Shown here one piece after another: positions 6,033 through 13,907 of a stretch of DNA of 25,121 nucleotides. The position numbers and the translations under genes are program-made. Every line of letters starts with the position of its first letter. The first letter of the stretch is position 1. The stretch lies in the IMG/VR virus record IMGVR_UViG_3300049810_002334, positions 1-25,121 of that record; one strand, 5' to 3'. The notes below the pieces were generated by a model. The model worked only from the letters and a program-made list of their open reading frames with translations. It was not told the origin of the DNA and did no database searches. This DNA comes from a virus.

Positions 6033-7106
6033 ATGGCAAATGGAATAAATCAAGCTTTTGCAAGAGCTATTTTCGATGTAGAACCAACGGCGTTATTGGA
6101 ATTGTATACATTATACTACGATTACCAGAACGATTCTCAAGCCCAAATCAATTTTCATGGAGGAACTAATGGCATTGGAGGGCCAATTATCTTTGATGGC
6201 CAAGAGTATTTGCCAATTCCTGTAGAAGCAGACGGGTTTGATTTATTAGGTGACCAAAGACTACCTAGGCCCGTAGTTAAGGTTTCAAACGCTGGTTTGT
6301 ATATTTCTTCGCTTTTAAGGAAATACGATAATTTAAATGGGGCCAAAGTAGTAAGAAAAAGAACTTTTTTGAAGTTTATAGACGATGTGAACTTTCCCGA
6401 CGACTCCAATCCTTGGGGGTCTGCAAATCCAGATGCTAGGATGCCAGATGATAAATATTTTATTTCTAGAAAAAAATCTGAAAATAAACTCGCGGTTGAG
6501 TTTGAGTTAGTTTCTAGTTTAGAACTCGAAAATATAGAAATTCCAGCTAGAAAAATTTCAGCAAGATACTGTTCTTGGATTTATAGAGGATTTGGGTGTA
6601 GATACGGCTACAACAAAACTGCTACTAAAGCTGATAGGCCAATTGGAACAGTTGATGATAACACTTTTGTAACTGGCGCTGGAACTACTTTCAGATTAAA
6701 CAGCGATTTAATTCCTCTTGCTGGAGGTGGGTCACACCCACAGCAAACTTCTGTTGACAATTGTATAAGCGATAGCGGATTATGGCAAGCGTCTACAGAT
6801 CAAACTACGGTTACATATGCTGTAGGCGATTATGTATTTAAATTAAGCGACAGGGTTAGTGAGGGACAGGGTCTCACCTCTAATTATTATCAACAACACC
6901 CAGTTTACTATATCTGTAAAAGCGGGCATGATTCTGTAAGCGGTCAGACGCCAGAAAGAAGACCCGACTTATGGATTAAAGACGAGTGTTCAAAAAAATT
7001 ATTTGGTTGCAGACTTAGATTCGGAAATGATGATTTTGGAGGAGTAAATAATAATAAAGATCTTCCTTATGGCGGATTCCCAGGAACAGAAAAATATTCA
7101 TACTAA
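6033..7106 (+). CDS. Minor tail protein L-like, tail tip (possible iron-sulfur cluster)
   Basis: The 357-residue protein belongs to the lambda gpL family of tail-tip proteins, which sit between the tail tube and the central J protein. Typical features are the N-terminal 'IFDVEPTALLELYTL', the segment 'FDGQEYLPIPVEADGFDLLG', and the cysteine-bearing C-terminal half. In that half, C180 and C189 ('ARYCSWIYRGFGCRYG') and C319 and C326 ('DECSKKLFGCRLRFGN') correspond to the four conserved cysteines that hold an Fe-S cluster in lambda gpL. The end, 'LPYGGFPGTEKYSY', is also typical. A segment of about 110 residues between the two Cys pairs, with two extra Cys (C244, C295), is longer than in lambda. 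It is the first gene of the plus-strand tail unit and its stop overlaps the next start. Confidence 0.88.
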   Translation: MANGINQAFARAIFDVEPTALLELYTLYYDYQNDSQAQINFHGGTNGIGGPIIFDGQEYLPIPVEADGFDLLGDQRLPRPVVKVSNAGLYISSLLRKYDNLNGAKVVRKRTFLKFIDDVNFPDDSNPWGSANPDARMPDDKYFISRKKSENKLAVEFELVSSLELENIEIPARKISARYCSWIYRGFGCRYGYNKTATKADRPIGTVDDNTFVTGAGTTFRLNSDLIPLAGGGSHPQQTSVDNCISDSGLWQASTDQTTVTYAVGDYVFKLSDRVSEGQGLTSNYYQQHPVYYICKSGHDSVSGQTPERRPDLWIKDECSKKLFGCRLRFGNDDFGGVNNNKDLPYGGFPGTEKYSY

Positions 7107-7480
7107 TGAGCATTAAAAGAAAAATAGAATTTGAATGTGAAAAAGATGTTTCCGAAGAGCGTTGCGGTTTTGTCGTCTGGAAAGACGGAGAACTAGATTT
7201 AATAATGTGTGAAAACAGGGCCGAAGATAAGAAAAATCAATTTTATATACCAGCAAAAGAGTTTCTCTATATTAAAAAAAATAATGATATTGTAGCTATT
7301 TATCATTCCCATAATGATGGAACCGAGAAGCCCTCAGATTTTGATATTAAATCTGCTGATATTATTTGTTATCCATTTTTAATATATTGCACAAAGAATA
7401 ATAAGTTTGGAATCTACGAGCCAGAATATTCTGATGCGGGAAAAGAACAACTAGATCAACTAAAGGAAGAGGTAATATGA
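7106..7480 (+). CDS. JAMM/Mov34 metallopeptidase domain protein, K-like
   Basis: The 124-residue protein is a stand-alone JAB/MPN domain with a complete JAMM zinc motif: E18 in 'EERCGFV', then H67-S-H69, seven residues, S77 and D80 ('HSHNDGTEKPSDFD'). In lambda the K protein carries this domain at its N-terminus, fused to an NlpC/P60 cell-wall peptidase; here the NlpC/P60 half is absent and no such domain was found in the next genes. Between L and I is the expected place for K. The likely role is cleavage of a tail protein or activity during tail assembly or entry. Its first base is the last base of the L-like stop codon, and its end overlaps the next gene (ATGA). Confidence 0.88.
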   Translation: MSIKRKIEFECEKDVSEERCGFVVWKDGELDLIMCENRAEDKKNQFYIPAKEFLYIKKNNDIVAIYHSHNDGTEKPSDFDIKSADIICYPFLIYCTKNNKFGIYEPEYSDAGKEQLDQLKEEVI

Positions 7481-8031
7481 CAGAAATAACTTTACATGGA
7501 TTAGTTGCAAAAAAATTTAAACCATTTTTTAAGATGAGTAATATATCTAGACCAGTTGATTCTATTTTAGCTATTGACGCTAACTACGATGGGTTTAAGA
7601 ACTTTTTTTTACGAGAAGCTGAAAAAAATAATTTTTATCAATTTATTGTAGATGGAGATTTAGTGACAAACGCCAACGAGGCGCTCGAAAGAAAAGAAAT
7701 ACAAACAATAGATATTGTCCCGTGCGTAAGTGGCTCTGTCCCAGTACTTGCGGCATTTGTTGTAAATTTAGCGATTGGACTAGTCATGGCTGGAATACAA
7801 TATTTAATGACTCCCATACCCGAAAACGAACCGAAAACAGCGGTGGCGCAGTTAGGGGGAAATTCTTTTTGGTTTGCTTCAAAAGCTAATATTCCAGCTC
7901 AGTTTATTTCTGTGCCTTTAGGGTACGGAGAATTGAGAGTCGGCTCTAAAGTTATAGAGCAAACTATTGAGGCTATTGATAGAGCTGATGGAGATTCAAG
8001 TCCGCCAACAACAGAAGGGTCAAATTACTAA
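7477..8031 (+). CDS. Tail assembly protein I-like, copy 1
   Basis: The 184-residue protein matches the lambda gpI family in order and content: an N-terminal ubiquitin-like region ('ITLHGLVAKKFKPFF' to about residue 80), 'DIVPCVSGS', one hydrophobic segment (about 88-111), the conserved 'MTPIPENEP', and a C-terminal 'PLGYGELRVGSKVI'. In lambda, I is needed for assembly of the tail tip but is not found in the finished virion. The end after 'RVGSKVI' is short and rich in Asp, Ser and Pro. It is followed at once by a second, longer I-like gene with the same layout. Start overlaps the JAMM gene stop by four bases; stop and next start overlap by one base. Confidence 0.82.
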   Translation: MTEITLHGLVAKKFKPFFKMSNISRPVDSILAIDANYDGFKNFFLREAEKNNFYQFIVDGDLVTNANEALERKEIQTIDIVPCVSGSVPVLAAFVVNLAIGLVMAGIQYLMTPIPENEPKTAVAQLGGNSFWFASKANIPAQFISVPLGYGELRVGSKVIEQTIEAIDRADGDSSPPTTEGSNY

Positions 8032-8720
8032 TGAAAACAAAAATTAGACTTCACGGAAAATTGAAAAAACTTTATGGGGAATATTTTGAGTTTGCTAATA
8101 TTAGAAAACCAATTGACGCCATCAAGGCGTTAGATGCTATATTCCCAGGCTTTAAAAAAAGCGTAATTGATGAGGCTAAAGCTGGCGGGCATTACGAGAT
8201 AATATCGAACGGCGAAACAAAAAATGCATTTGAATTAACAAGAGACCAAAAAAAAATTGAAGAAGTTGATATAGTCCCTTGTTTAATTGGTCACGCTGGA
8301 AGTCTTGTTATAGCGCTTGGAGCTCTTGCTGTTGGTGTTGGTCTTTCTATTGGTGTTAGTACAGCCCTTGGAGCCTTTTTTATAGCGTTAGGCGTAGGTT
8401 TGATTATTGCTGGTATTATGTATCTACTAACGCCTATACCAGAAAACGAACCAAATGAAAGAAGTATTACATCTTCTATTAAAAATGCATCTTTTCTTTT
8501 TCAAAACCCAAGAAATGTATCAACACAAGGAAGAGCTATACCTATTGTGTACGGGAGACTAAGAGTTGGGTCTTATGTTGTCGGGACCGCTGTTACAAAC
8601 TTTGAATTACATTTAGACGCTCAATTACAAAGAAGATACGCATCTAATAGAACAAATGCGCTATTAAAGATACAAAAATCATTTGGGAATTCTATATCTG
8701 AATTATACAGGACTTTCTAA
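8031..8720 (+). CDS. Tail assembly protein I-like, copy 2
   Basis: The 229-residue protein is a paralogue of the gene before it. Shared elements include 'LHGxLxKxxxxxFxxxNIxxPxDAI', 'DIVPCxxGx', a hydrophobic region, and 'LTPIPENEP', followed by 'IPIVYGRLRVGSYVVG'. The hydrophobic part (89-134) is Gly-rich and about twice as long as in copy 1, enough for a helical hairpin, as in typical I proteins. It also has about 40 extra C-terminal residues with a basic, amphipathic look. It is directly followed by the first J-like gene with a one-base overlap (TAATG). Two I-like genes for two J-like genes suggest that each J has its own assembly partner, which is inference. Confidence 0.8.
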   Translation: MKTKIRLHGKLKKLYGEYFEFANIRKPIDAIKALDAIFPGFKKSVIDEAKAGGHYEIISNGETKNAFELTRDQKKIEEVDIVPCLIGHAGSLVIALGALAVGVGLSIGVSTALGAFFIALGVGLIIAGIMYLLTPIPENEPNERSITSSIKNASFLFQNPRNVSTQGRAIPIVYGRLRVGSYVVGTAVTNFELHLDAQLQRRYASNRTNALLKIQKSFGNSISELYRTF

Positions 8721-11700
8721 TGAAAGAGTACATATTAAAAAAGTACAGAAAGTATAATAAAAATTTTGTATTCGGCCGAGGAGACGAGGCTCAAAAAAAT
8801 CAAAATGCACTGCAAGCTAATGCAGATAGAGTGGGTGACCAATTTACTCGACTTACTCCTCCGTTTTCTTCTGATTTAAAATTATCAACTGCTGACCTAA
8901 TCGCTTGCGATTTAATATCTGAAGGGCCAATAGAGGGATTTGTTAATACTAATGGAAAATCTTGTTCAGCATTAGAAGCCACATATTTAGACGGAACAGT
9001 TGTCGCAGAACCAGTGCTTTCAACAAAGACAGTTGACAATCTAACAACAGGAAAATTAAGCGGCGTTTTTTACAACTTTAAACCTTTTGTTAGCGGTGAA
9101 TTAGATTCATATGCAAGAGAGCTTGACGGCAGATTTGTACATAAAGAATACCCGACTTCACAATCAGCCCTTGGGGCCGCGGGCAGTTACGGGGTAATCG
9201 ATTTTGTAAAAAAAGTGACGACGATATTAGCTTGCCCTGGTGGTAATCAGAAACTGGATACTTTTATGGCATGGAATCACGGGACTAGTACGACAAGGAC
9301 GGCAAATGACTCTTGGGACAGTCTTAAAAGGGCTGGTCATGGGTATAGAAAGGTTCCTTATCAATACAGAAGGATATATCACCCAAATAGACCTAAACCT
9401 GGTAATAATTATAGTCTCCCTAGCACCTATGTCTACACCGATGAACAAAACCCAATTCTTTATCAAGGCAATTATGGTTTTGGAGCTTCAATAAATTCAA
9501 GTGGTAGGTTGTCGAAATCTTATTGTACAAGAGCTTTTGTTAAAACCTTACATGTATCAGATGCAGTAGCTTATGCTGGTTCCACGTTTAACAACTTTAG
9601 TGCTTACTTAGGCACCGCCATGAATTTTAATCCTACTTTTGCTTCTAGATTTCCAAACGGAAGACCAAGTAAATATAGATATTCATTAGCTAGCTACTAT
9701 GAACCAGAGGGATTGAAAGAACCAATTATAGATGCAATAGCTGAAAAAATAAACGATTTGGGTTATGATTATTGGAAGCCTTATAGATTTTATAACTCTG
9801 ATCCAAATATTATCGGAGGTATAGCAGTACCAACGTTGGAGGCGACTTATGCCAATGACGCTGAGCCATATTCATCAACTAACGTAAGATACCCGAGTGG
9901 TTTGTACAATGTGTTTAATCCTGGAACGAAAGCATATCAGCTAAGGGACGCTGATGGAAACTTACTTTTTAATTCAAATGGTAGTGCTAAAATGGCAGCA
10001 AAGGCTCAAAGAGACAAAATATTTCGAAGAAAGACTGTAATTGACGGAAAAAATGCTGACAAGTTTGTATCTAGATGGGGGAGTCAACAACTAGATTTAA
10101 CGGAATATGGAACTTACGATAATGCGGCTAGACTTTATAAACCTAATGTAACATATAGATTTACTGGGTCAATTTATATACCTTCTGCTAATGATAATGT
10201 TAATGTAGTAAAGTTTCAATTGGTGGATAATGGCGGAAAGACTGCATTTAGTATAACTGGAGGCACAACTGACTTTCCTTTTAATCAGTGGAATGATTTT
10301 GATTTCGAATACACAAACAATGATTTCAGAAGATTAAGAATAAGAATGTATGAAAATAGCTCTAATCCAGGAGCGAACGCTAGCGGAGATTGGTTTGCGT
10401 TCAATGACATGACAGTTCTTGAAAAAACGACTGGAAACGCTTCAGAGAGTAGTAGCGATTTTGCGTATATGGCATTTTCTGCTGATGATTTTTTCGGTAC
10501 AAATTTTAATAAAGATCACGAATTAACATTTTCAGTAGATGGAGAAAGATTAGAAATAGAAGATGAGAATGGCCTAGGGCACTCCTTCCCAGAAGTTACT
10601 GGCTTTGATTTGAGATCAAGAAGCGTTAAAGAATCATTTGTATATAGGAAGTTTTTGATAGAACCAGGCGGTAGCCGTGGGCAATGTTCTTATTCTAACG
10701 GGGGGTATTCGCAAACACAAGCATTTCCTATAGTTACTGGAGCTTCAAATGCTACAAGTCTTGGGATGGAGTTAAATGAAGCCGAGTCAAATAAATTTAA
10801 AGGAACTATTCTTTATCCAGTTTATTTGGGAGAAAAAGCAATTCCTTTAACATCTAATGGAAGTATAAATACTGGAATAATATTTATTAACCCATCGGAT
10901 TCAGCTACGATAAGTGGAAATAAAATTGCAAGTGGGGCATCTAACGATTATGATGTGTTTGCTTTAAAAAATGGAAATTTTGAATACGCGCACGTCGCTA
11001 ACCCAAATGTTAAAGCCCCATCCGTAGAAACCTTAAACAAAAAAATAGGATTAAGGTTAGTAGAAAGAGATCCAGGTCTTTTTAATTTTAGTAATTTTAG
11101 AATGGATTTTAATTTGGGTGAAGAAAACCAGAAACCGCTAACTCAAGAAAATTTGACTTCGACAGAATTCAATAAATCAATATACGGCCCAAGTAATCCA
11201 AACGAAGAATTTGACCCCGAGATAAATATGGACGAATCCATTACCAATGCCAATAATGCTGGAATGAGGCGTTATTCCGCACTCGAGGGCACATCTAGCG
11301 CTGATGTTGAATCGAATCTCGAGTTTCAATCCGACTGGATGGCGAATATACCTCTTGATGTTGATTATGTACCATTAACTTATATAGTTAGTAGAAAAGA
11401 GGTAGACTGCATAAAAATCACATTTATTATTGAACAATTATACCAAGACCTTATTTCTCAACAAGACATTTATGAAGCTTCAGTAAAAACAGATGCATTG
11501 CAGATTAATTTTTCAATTTTTATTTCTTTTGAAGGGGTTCCAGAGAGTATATTCCCAACCGAAGAAACAAAAATTTCTTATTATGGACTCGTTCCAGGTT
11601 TTTATGCTGTGGATAGTGATCAAATTACATTACCTTCATATGATGATATTATTGATGATTATCCAAATGAAACTAAAGCTAGTTTAGCTCAAAAATTTCC

Positions 11701-13507
11701 AAGAAAAGTTGAAGTAAGAAAAAATGATTTCGAAACAAATTCGACAAGAATGGCGAGGGCGGCCAGAATATTCCAAGTCATAGAAGTGATAAAAGAAAAA
11801 TTTTCTTACCCATTCTCTGCTGTGATGAAAACGTATCTTGATGCTAGATCTTTTAAAGACCCTCCGAATAAACAATGGAATGTAAGATTAAGAAAAATTA
11901 AAATACCTTCGAATTACTTTCCTTTGGATTTAGAGGGAAAAGATAAAAGATTTGTTGATAATGCAGAAAACCTAGGAACTAGAATAGTTTACGACGGCGA
12001 CTGGGATGGAAGTTTTAAAATAGGTTGGACAGATAATCCTGCTTGGATTTTGTATGATTTATTAACTGATCAAAGATATGGAGTAGGAAATCGAATAGAC
12101 AGTTTTGAAGATATAAATATTTTTAATTTATATAAAATTGGTAGATATTGTGATTCTGTAGACAATAACGGAATTTTTGTTGGTCTAGATAATGGAGTGG
12201 GTGGATTAGAGCCAAGATTCTCCTGCAACATTATGTTAGATATTTCAAATAACGGTTTTGAATCAATAAAAGATATAGCATCAGTATTTAATGGTATGGC
12301 GTTCTGGGCTAATGGCAGACTAGACTTTTTCGCTGATCAGCCTAAAGAAGTGATGATGTATTTTAACAATGGAAATGTTTTTGATGGAATATTTAATTAT
12401 CAAACAACAAATAAATCTTCCTTGTTTAATACTGCAGATGTTGTCTATTTAGATAAGAGAGATAATTATACAGCGAAAAAAGAAACAATTGTTGATGAAG
12501 ATGGGCTAAGAAAAAACGGACTTTTAAGAAGAAATGTTACAGCGAGAGGAGCGACAAGCAGATCACAAGCAAGTAGACTTGCAAGGTACATAATATACTC
12601 AAATAAACTAGAAAGAGAAGTCGTAAACTTTAAGACTTCTGCCCAAGGATTAATGCTTTCTATTGGAGATATTATTGAAGTCCAAGACGAGCTTAAAAAC
12701 TTTGAAGCCAACTATGCAAAAATTTTAAATATACAATCAGTTGGCGATAAATTTATAGAAATAGAAAATAAAATAAACACAAATTCCGTAATTAACAATC
12801 ATAGCGGGGCTTTTGTAATAGTATCTACAGGGCAGGATAAATTAGTTGACCTATACAATAATGTTGAAGCGGGAGGTACAATTGGAACTCAAGAATTGAA
12901 TGATATGTATACTCCACAAGTTAGAAAATTAAAAATTACGGGAGCAAATGAATTAGCTACTAAAATTAGAATTGGTATCGAAGACCCAAGTGGATATTTG
13001 CCCGATGTTCAAACTGGCACTTTGATTAATTTAGATTTGACAAATAGGGTGCCGAAACAATATAGAGTGTTGTCAATCAATCCAGAAGAAACTAATTTGT
13101 ATGGGATCAGCGCTACAGAGTATAGAAAAGAAAAGTTTGATATTATAGAATCTCCAATTAATTATTCTTTAGATGAGGCAGAGCCTTATAATATTGGAAT
13201 ACCACAAATCGTTAACAAGCCAATTACCGAGCCGTTAGGATTTGAAAGTCAAGTAGTGGCCACACAATACAATTCAGAGATAAACTTTCAAATTACTGGC
13301 GATATTACTGGCAATGAAACCGCTTATAAATTAAGTATTATTCATCCAAATGCGAAAGTAGATACAAAAAGAATATTAAAACAAGATACAGTGACAAATG
13401 GGAATTTTGTAACAACTGGGAAGTTTAATGATATAACTTCATTTGGAACATACACATTTGAAGTGAGCTCTATAAGTTCAGAAGAAATTTCTGACCAAAC
13501 GAATTAA
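8720..13507 (+). CDS. Central tail-tip / host-specificity protein J-like, copy 1
   Basis: The 1595-residue protein is a J-like tail-tip hub. The N-terminus ('LKLSTADLIACDLISEGPIEGF') is the usual start of J proteins. The hub core lies at about 1090-1420: 'YDGDWDGSFKIGWTDNPAWILYDLLTDQRYGVGNRID', then 'RFSCNI', 'VFDGIFNYQ', and a strand-rich region ending near 'IEVQDELKNFEANYAKIL'. Between are J-specific additions: a jelly-roll, carbohydrate-binding-like module at about 450-575, and a mixed beta region at about 850-1000. The C-terminus (about 1490-1595) looks like one fibronectin type III domain. Such proteins close the tail tube, bind the host receptor and start DNA entry. It ends soon after the FN3-like domain, unlike copy 2, which continues for over 100 residues. 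Confidence 0.88.
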   Translation: MKEYILKKYRKYNKNFVFGRGDEAQKNQNALQANADRVGDQFTRLTPPFSSDLKLSTADLIACDLISEGPIEGFVNTNGKSCSALEATYLDGTVVAEPVLSTKTVDNLTTGKLSGVFYNFKPFVSGELDSYARELDGRFVHKEYPTSQSALGAAGSYGVIDFVKKVTTILACPGGNQKLDTFMAWNHGTSTTRTANDSWDSLKRAGHGYRKVPYQYRRIYHPNRPKPGNNYSLPSTYVYTDEQNPILYQGNYGFGASINSSGRLSKSYCTRAFVKTLHVSDAVAYAGSTFNNFSAYLGTAMNFNPTFASRFPNGRPSKYRYSLASYYEPEGLKEPIIDAIAEKINDLGYDYWKPYRFYNSDPNIIGGIAVPTLEATYANDAEPYSSTNVRYPSGLYNVFNPGTKAYQLRDADGNLLFNSNGSAKMAAKAQRDKIFRRKTVIDGKNADKFVSRWGSQQLDLTEYGTYDNAARLYKPNVTYRFTGSIYIPSANDNVNVVKFQLVDNGGKTAFSITGGTTDFPFNQWNDFDFEYTNNDFRRLRIRMYENSSNPGANASGDWFAFNDMTVLEKTTGNASESSSDFAYMAFSADDFFGTNFNKDHELTFSVDGERLEIEDENGLGHSFPEVTGFDLRSRSVKESFVYRKFLIEPGGSRGQCSYSNGGYSQTQAFPIVTGASNATSLGMELNEAESNKFKGTILYPVYLGEKAIPLTSNGSINTGIIFINPSDSATISGNKIASGASNDYDVFALKNGNFEYAHVANPNVKAPSVETLNKKIGLRLVERDPGLFNFSNFRMDFNLGEENQKPLTQENLTSTEFNKSIYGPSNPNEEFDPEINMDESITNANNAGMRRYSALEGTSSADVESNLEFQSDWMANIPLDVDYVPLTYIVSRKEVDCIKITFIIEQLYQDLISQQDIYEASVKTDALQINFSIFISFEGVPESIFPTEETKISYYGLVPGFYAVDSDQITLPSYDDIIDDYPNETKASLAQKFPRKVEVRKNDFETNSTRMARAARIFQVIEVIKEKFSYPFSAVMKTYLDARSFKDPPNKQWNVRLRKIKIPSNYFPLDLEGKDKRFVDNAENLGTRIVYDGDWDGSFKIGWTDNPAWILYDLLTDQRYGVGNRIDSFEDINIFNLYKIGRYCDSVDNNGIFVGLDNGVGGLEPRFSCNIMLDISNNGFESIKDIASVFNGMAFWANGRLDFFADQPKEVMMYFNNGNVFDGIFNYQTTNKSSLFNTADVVYLDKRDNYTAKKETIVDEDGLRKNGLLRRNVTARGATSRSQASRLARYIIYSNKLEREVVNFKTSAQGLMLSIGDIIEVQDELKNFEANYAKILNIQSVGDKFIEIENKINTNSVINNHSGAFVIVSTGQDKLVDLYNNVEAGGTIGTQELNDMYTPQVRKLKITGANELATKIRIGIEDPSGYLPDVQTGTLINLDLTNRVPKQYRVLSINPEETNLYGISATEYRKEKFDIIESPINYSLDEAEPYNIGIPQIVNKPITEPLGFESQVVATQYNSEINFQITGDITGNETAYKLSIIHPNAKVDTKRILKQDTVTNGNFVTTGKFNDITSFGTYTFEVSSISSEEISDQTN
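10050..10430 (+). other. Carbohydrate-binding-like jelly-roll module inside J-like copy 1
   Basis: The encoded segment runs from about residue 445 to 570. It has the strand order and key positions of carbohydrate-binding modules of the CBM4/9/22 type: 'YRFTGSIYIPS', 'VVKFQLVDNGGKTAFS', 'FNQWNDFDFEYTN', 'FRRLRIRMYENSS' and a terminal 'DWFAFNDMTVLEKT'. No match is present at this place in J-like copy 2. It probably adds a sugar-binding surface; the sugar is unknown. Confidence 0.5.
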
Positions 13508-13516
13508 AATAGTACT
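13506..13516 (+). promoter_or_regulatory. Weak promoter-like motif before the 126-residue gene
   Basis: AAAATAGTACT lies directly before the ATG at 13517 and resembles the 3' part of the GTGTAATATAGTAC motif used elsewhere in the window. The GTGTA part is missing, so it may be a decayed copy or coincidence in AT-rich DNA. Confidence 0.2.
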
Positions 13517-13897
13517 ATGATTATACATTCAGTAAAAGTTTTACCACCTCGAAGGGGAAATAACAAAATATCAATGATTTTGGTCAATGGGACCAATACG
13601 GCCTATAATTATGTTAAAAAATTTATTAAAGTAAATAAACAGGATGCATTGATATTTCAAATAATGATAATGGATATGGACACTATGCAAAATACACTTG
13701 TAGATTATCCTAATTTATATTTTGAAGCCCTTGTTTATGAAGAGTCTACTAAGGATTATACTAAAAAATTTTTAAAATTTAAAAGAAATGGAATTATTAT
13801 AGAATCTAAGATGTTTAAGTCAGAAGAAATAAAAATCAAAGTTTTGTTAAGGGACAAAGAAGAAGTAATTGATTATTGTCTCATTGATATAGTGTAA
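13517..13897 (+). CDS. Hypothetical 126-residue protein between the two J-like genes
   Basis: This Lys- and Ile-rich protein consists mainly of predicted beta strands ('KISMILVNG', 'ALIFQIMIMDM', 'LYFEALVYEES', 'FLKFKRNGIIIESKMF', 'EIKIKVLLRDKE', ending 'YCLIDIV'). That pattern fits a small beta-sandwich or immunoglobulin-like domain, as found in phage decoration and fibre-attachment proteins. I do not recognise a family. It lies between the two J-like genes, nine bases after the first and ten before the second, and has no counterpart after the second. No signal peptide or membrane segment is present. A role in joining or selecting the two tail-tip proteins is only a guess. Confidence 0.65.
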   Translation: MIIHSVKVLPPRRGNNKISMILVNGTNTAYNYVKKFIKVNKQDALIFQIMIMDMDTMQNTLVDYPNLYFEALVYEESTKDYTKKFLKFKRNGIIIESKMFKSEEIKIKVLLRDKEEVIDYCLIDIV

Positions 13898-13907
13898 TAT
13901 AATTAGG
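13892..13907 (+). promoter_or_regulatory. Promoter-like motif before the second J-like gene
   Basis: GTGTAATATA at 13892-13901 is followed by ATTAGG and the ATG at 13908. It is an exact copy of the ten-base core found before the L-like gene and before the kinase-like gene. It overlaps the end of the 126-residue gene, so the second J-like gene may be transcribed on its own as well as by read-through. Confidence 0.5.

Noticed and set aside
6000-6053. Upstream TTG start for the first GNAT-like gene
   Set aside because: The extension would cross the divergent promoter and the start of the L-like gene, and GNAT similarity starts at the ATG at 5999.
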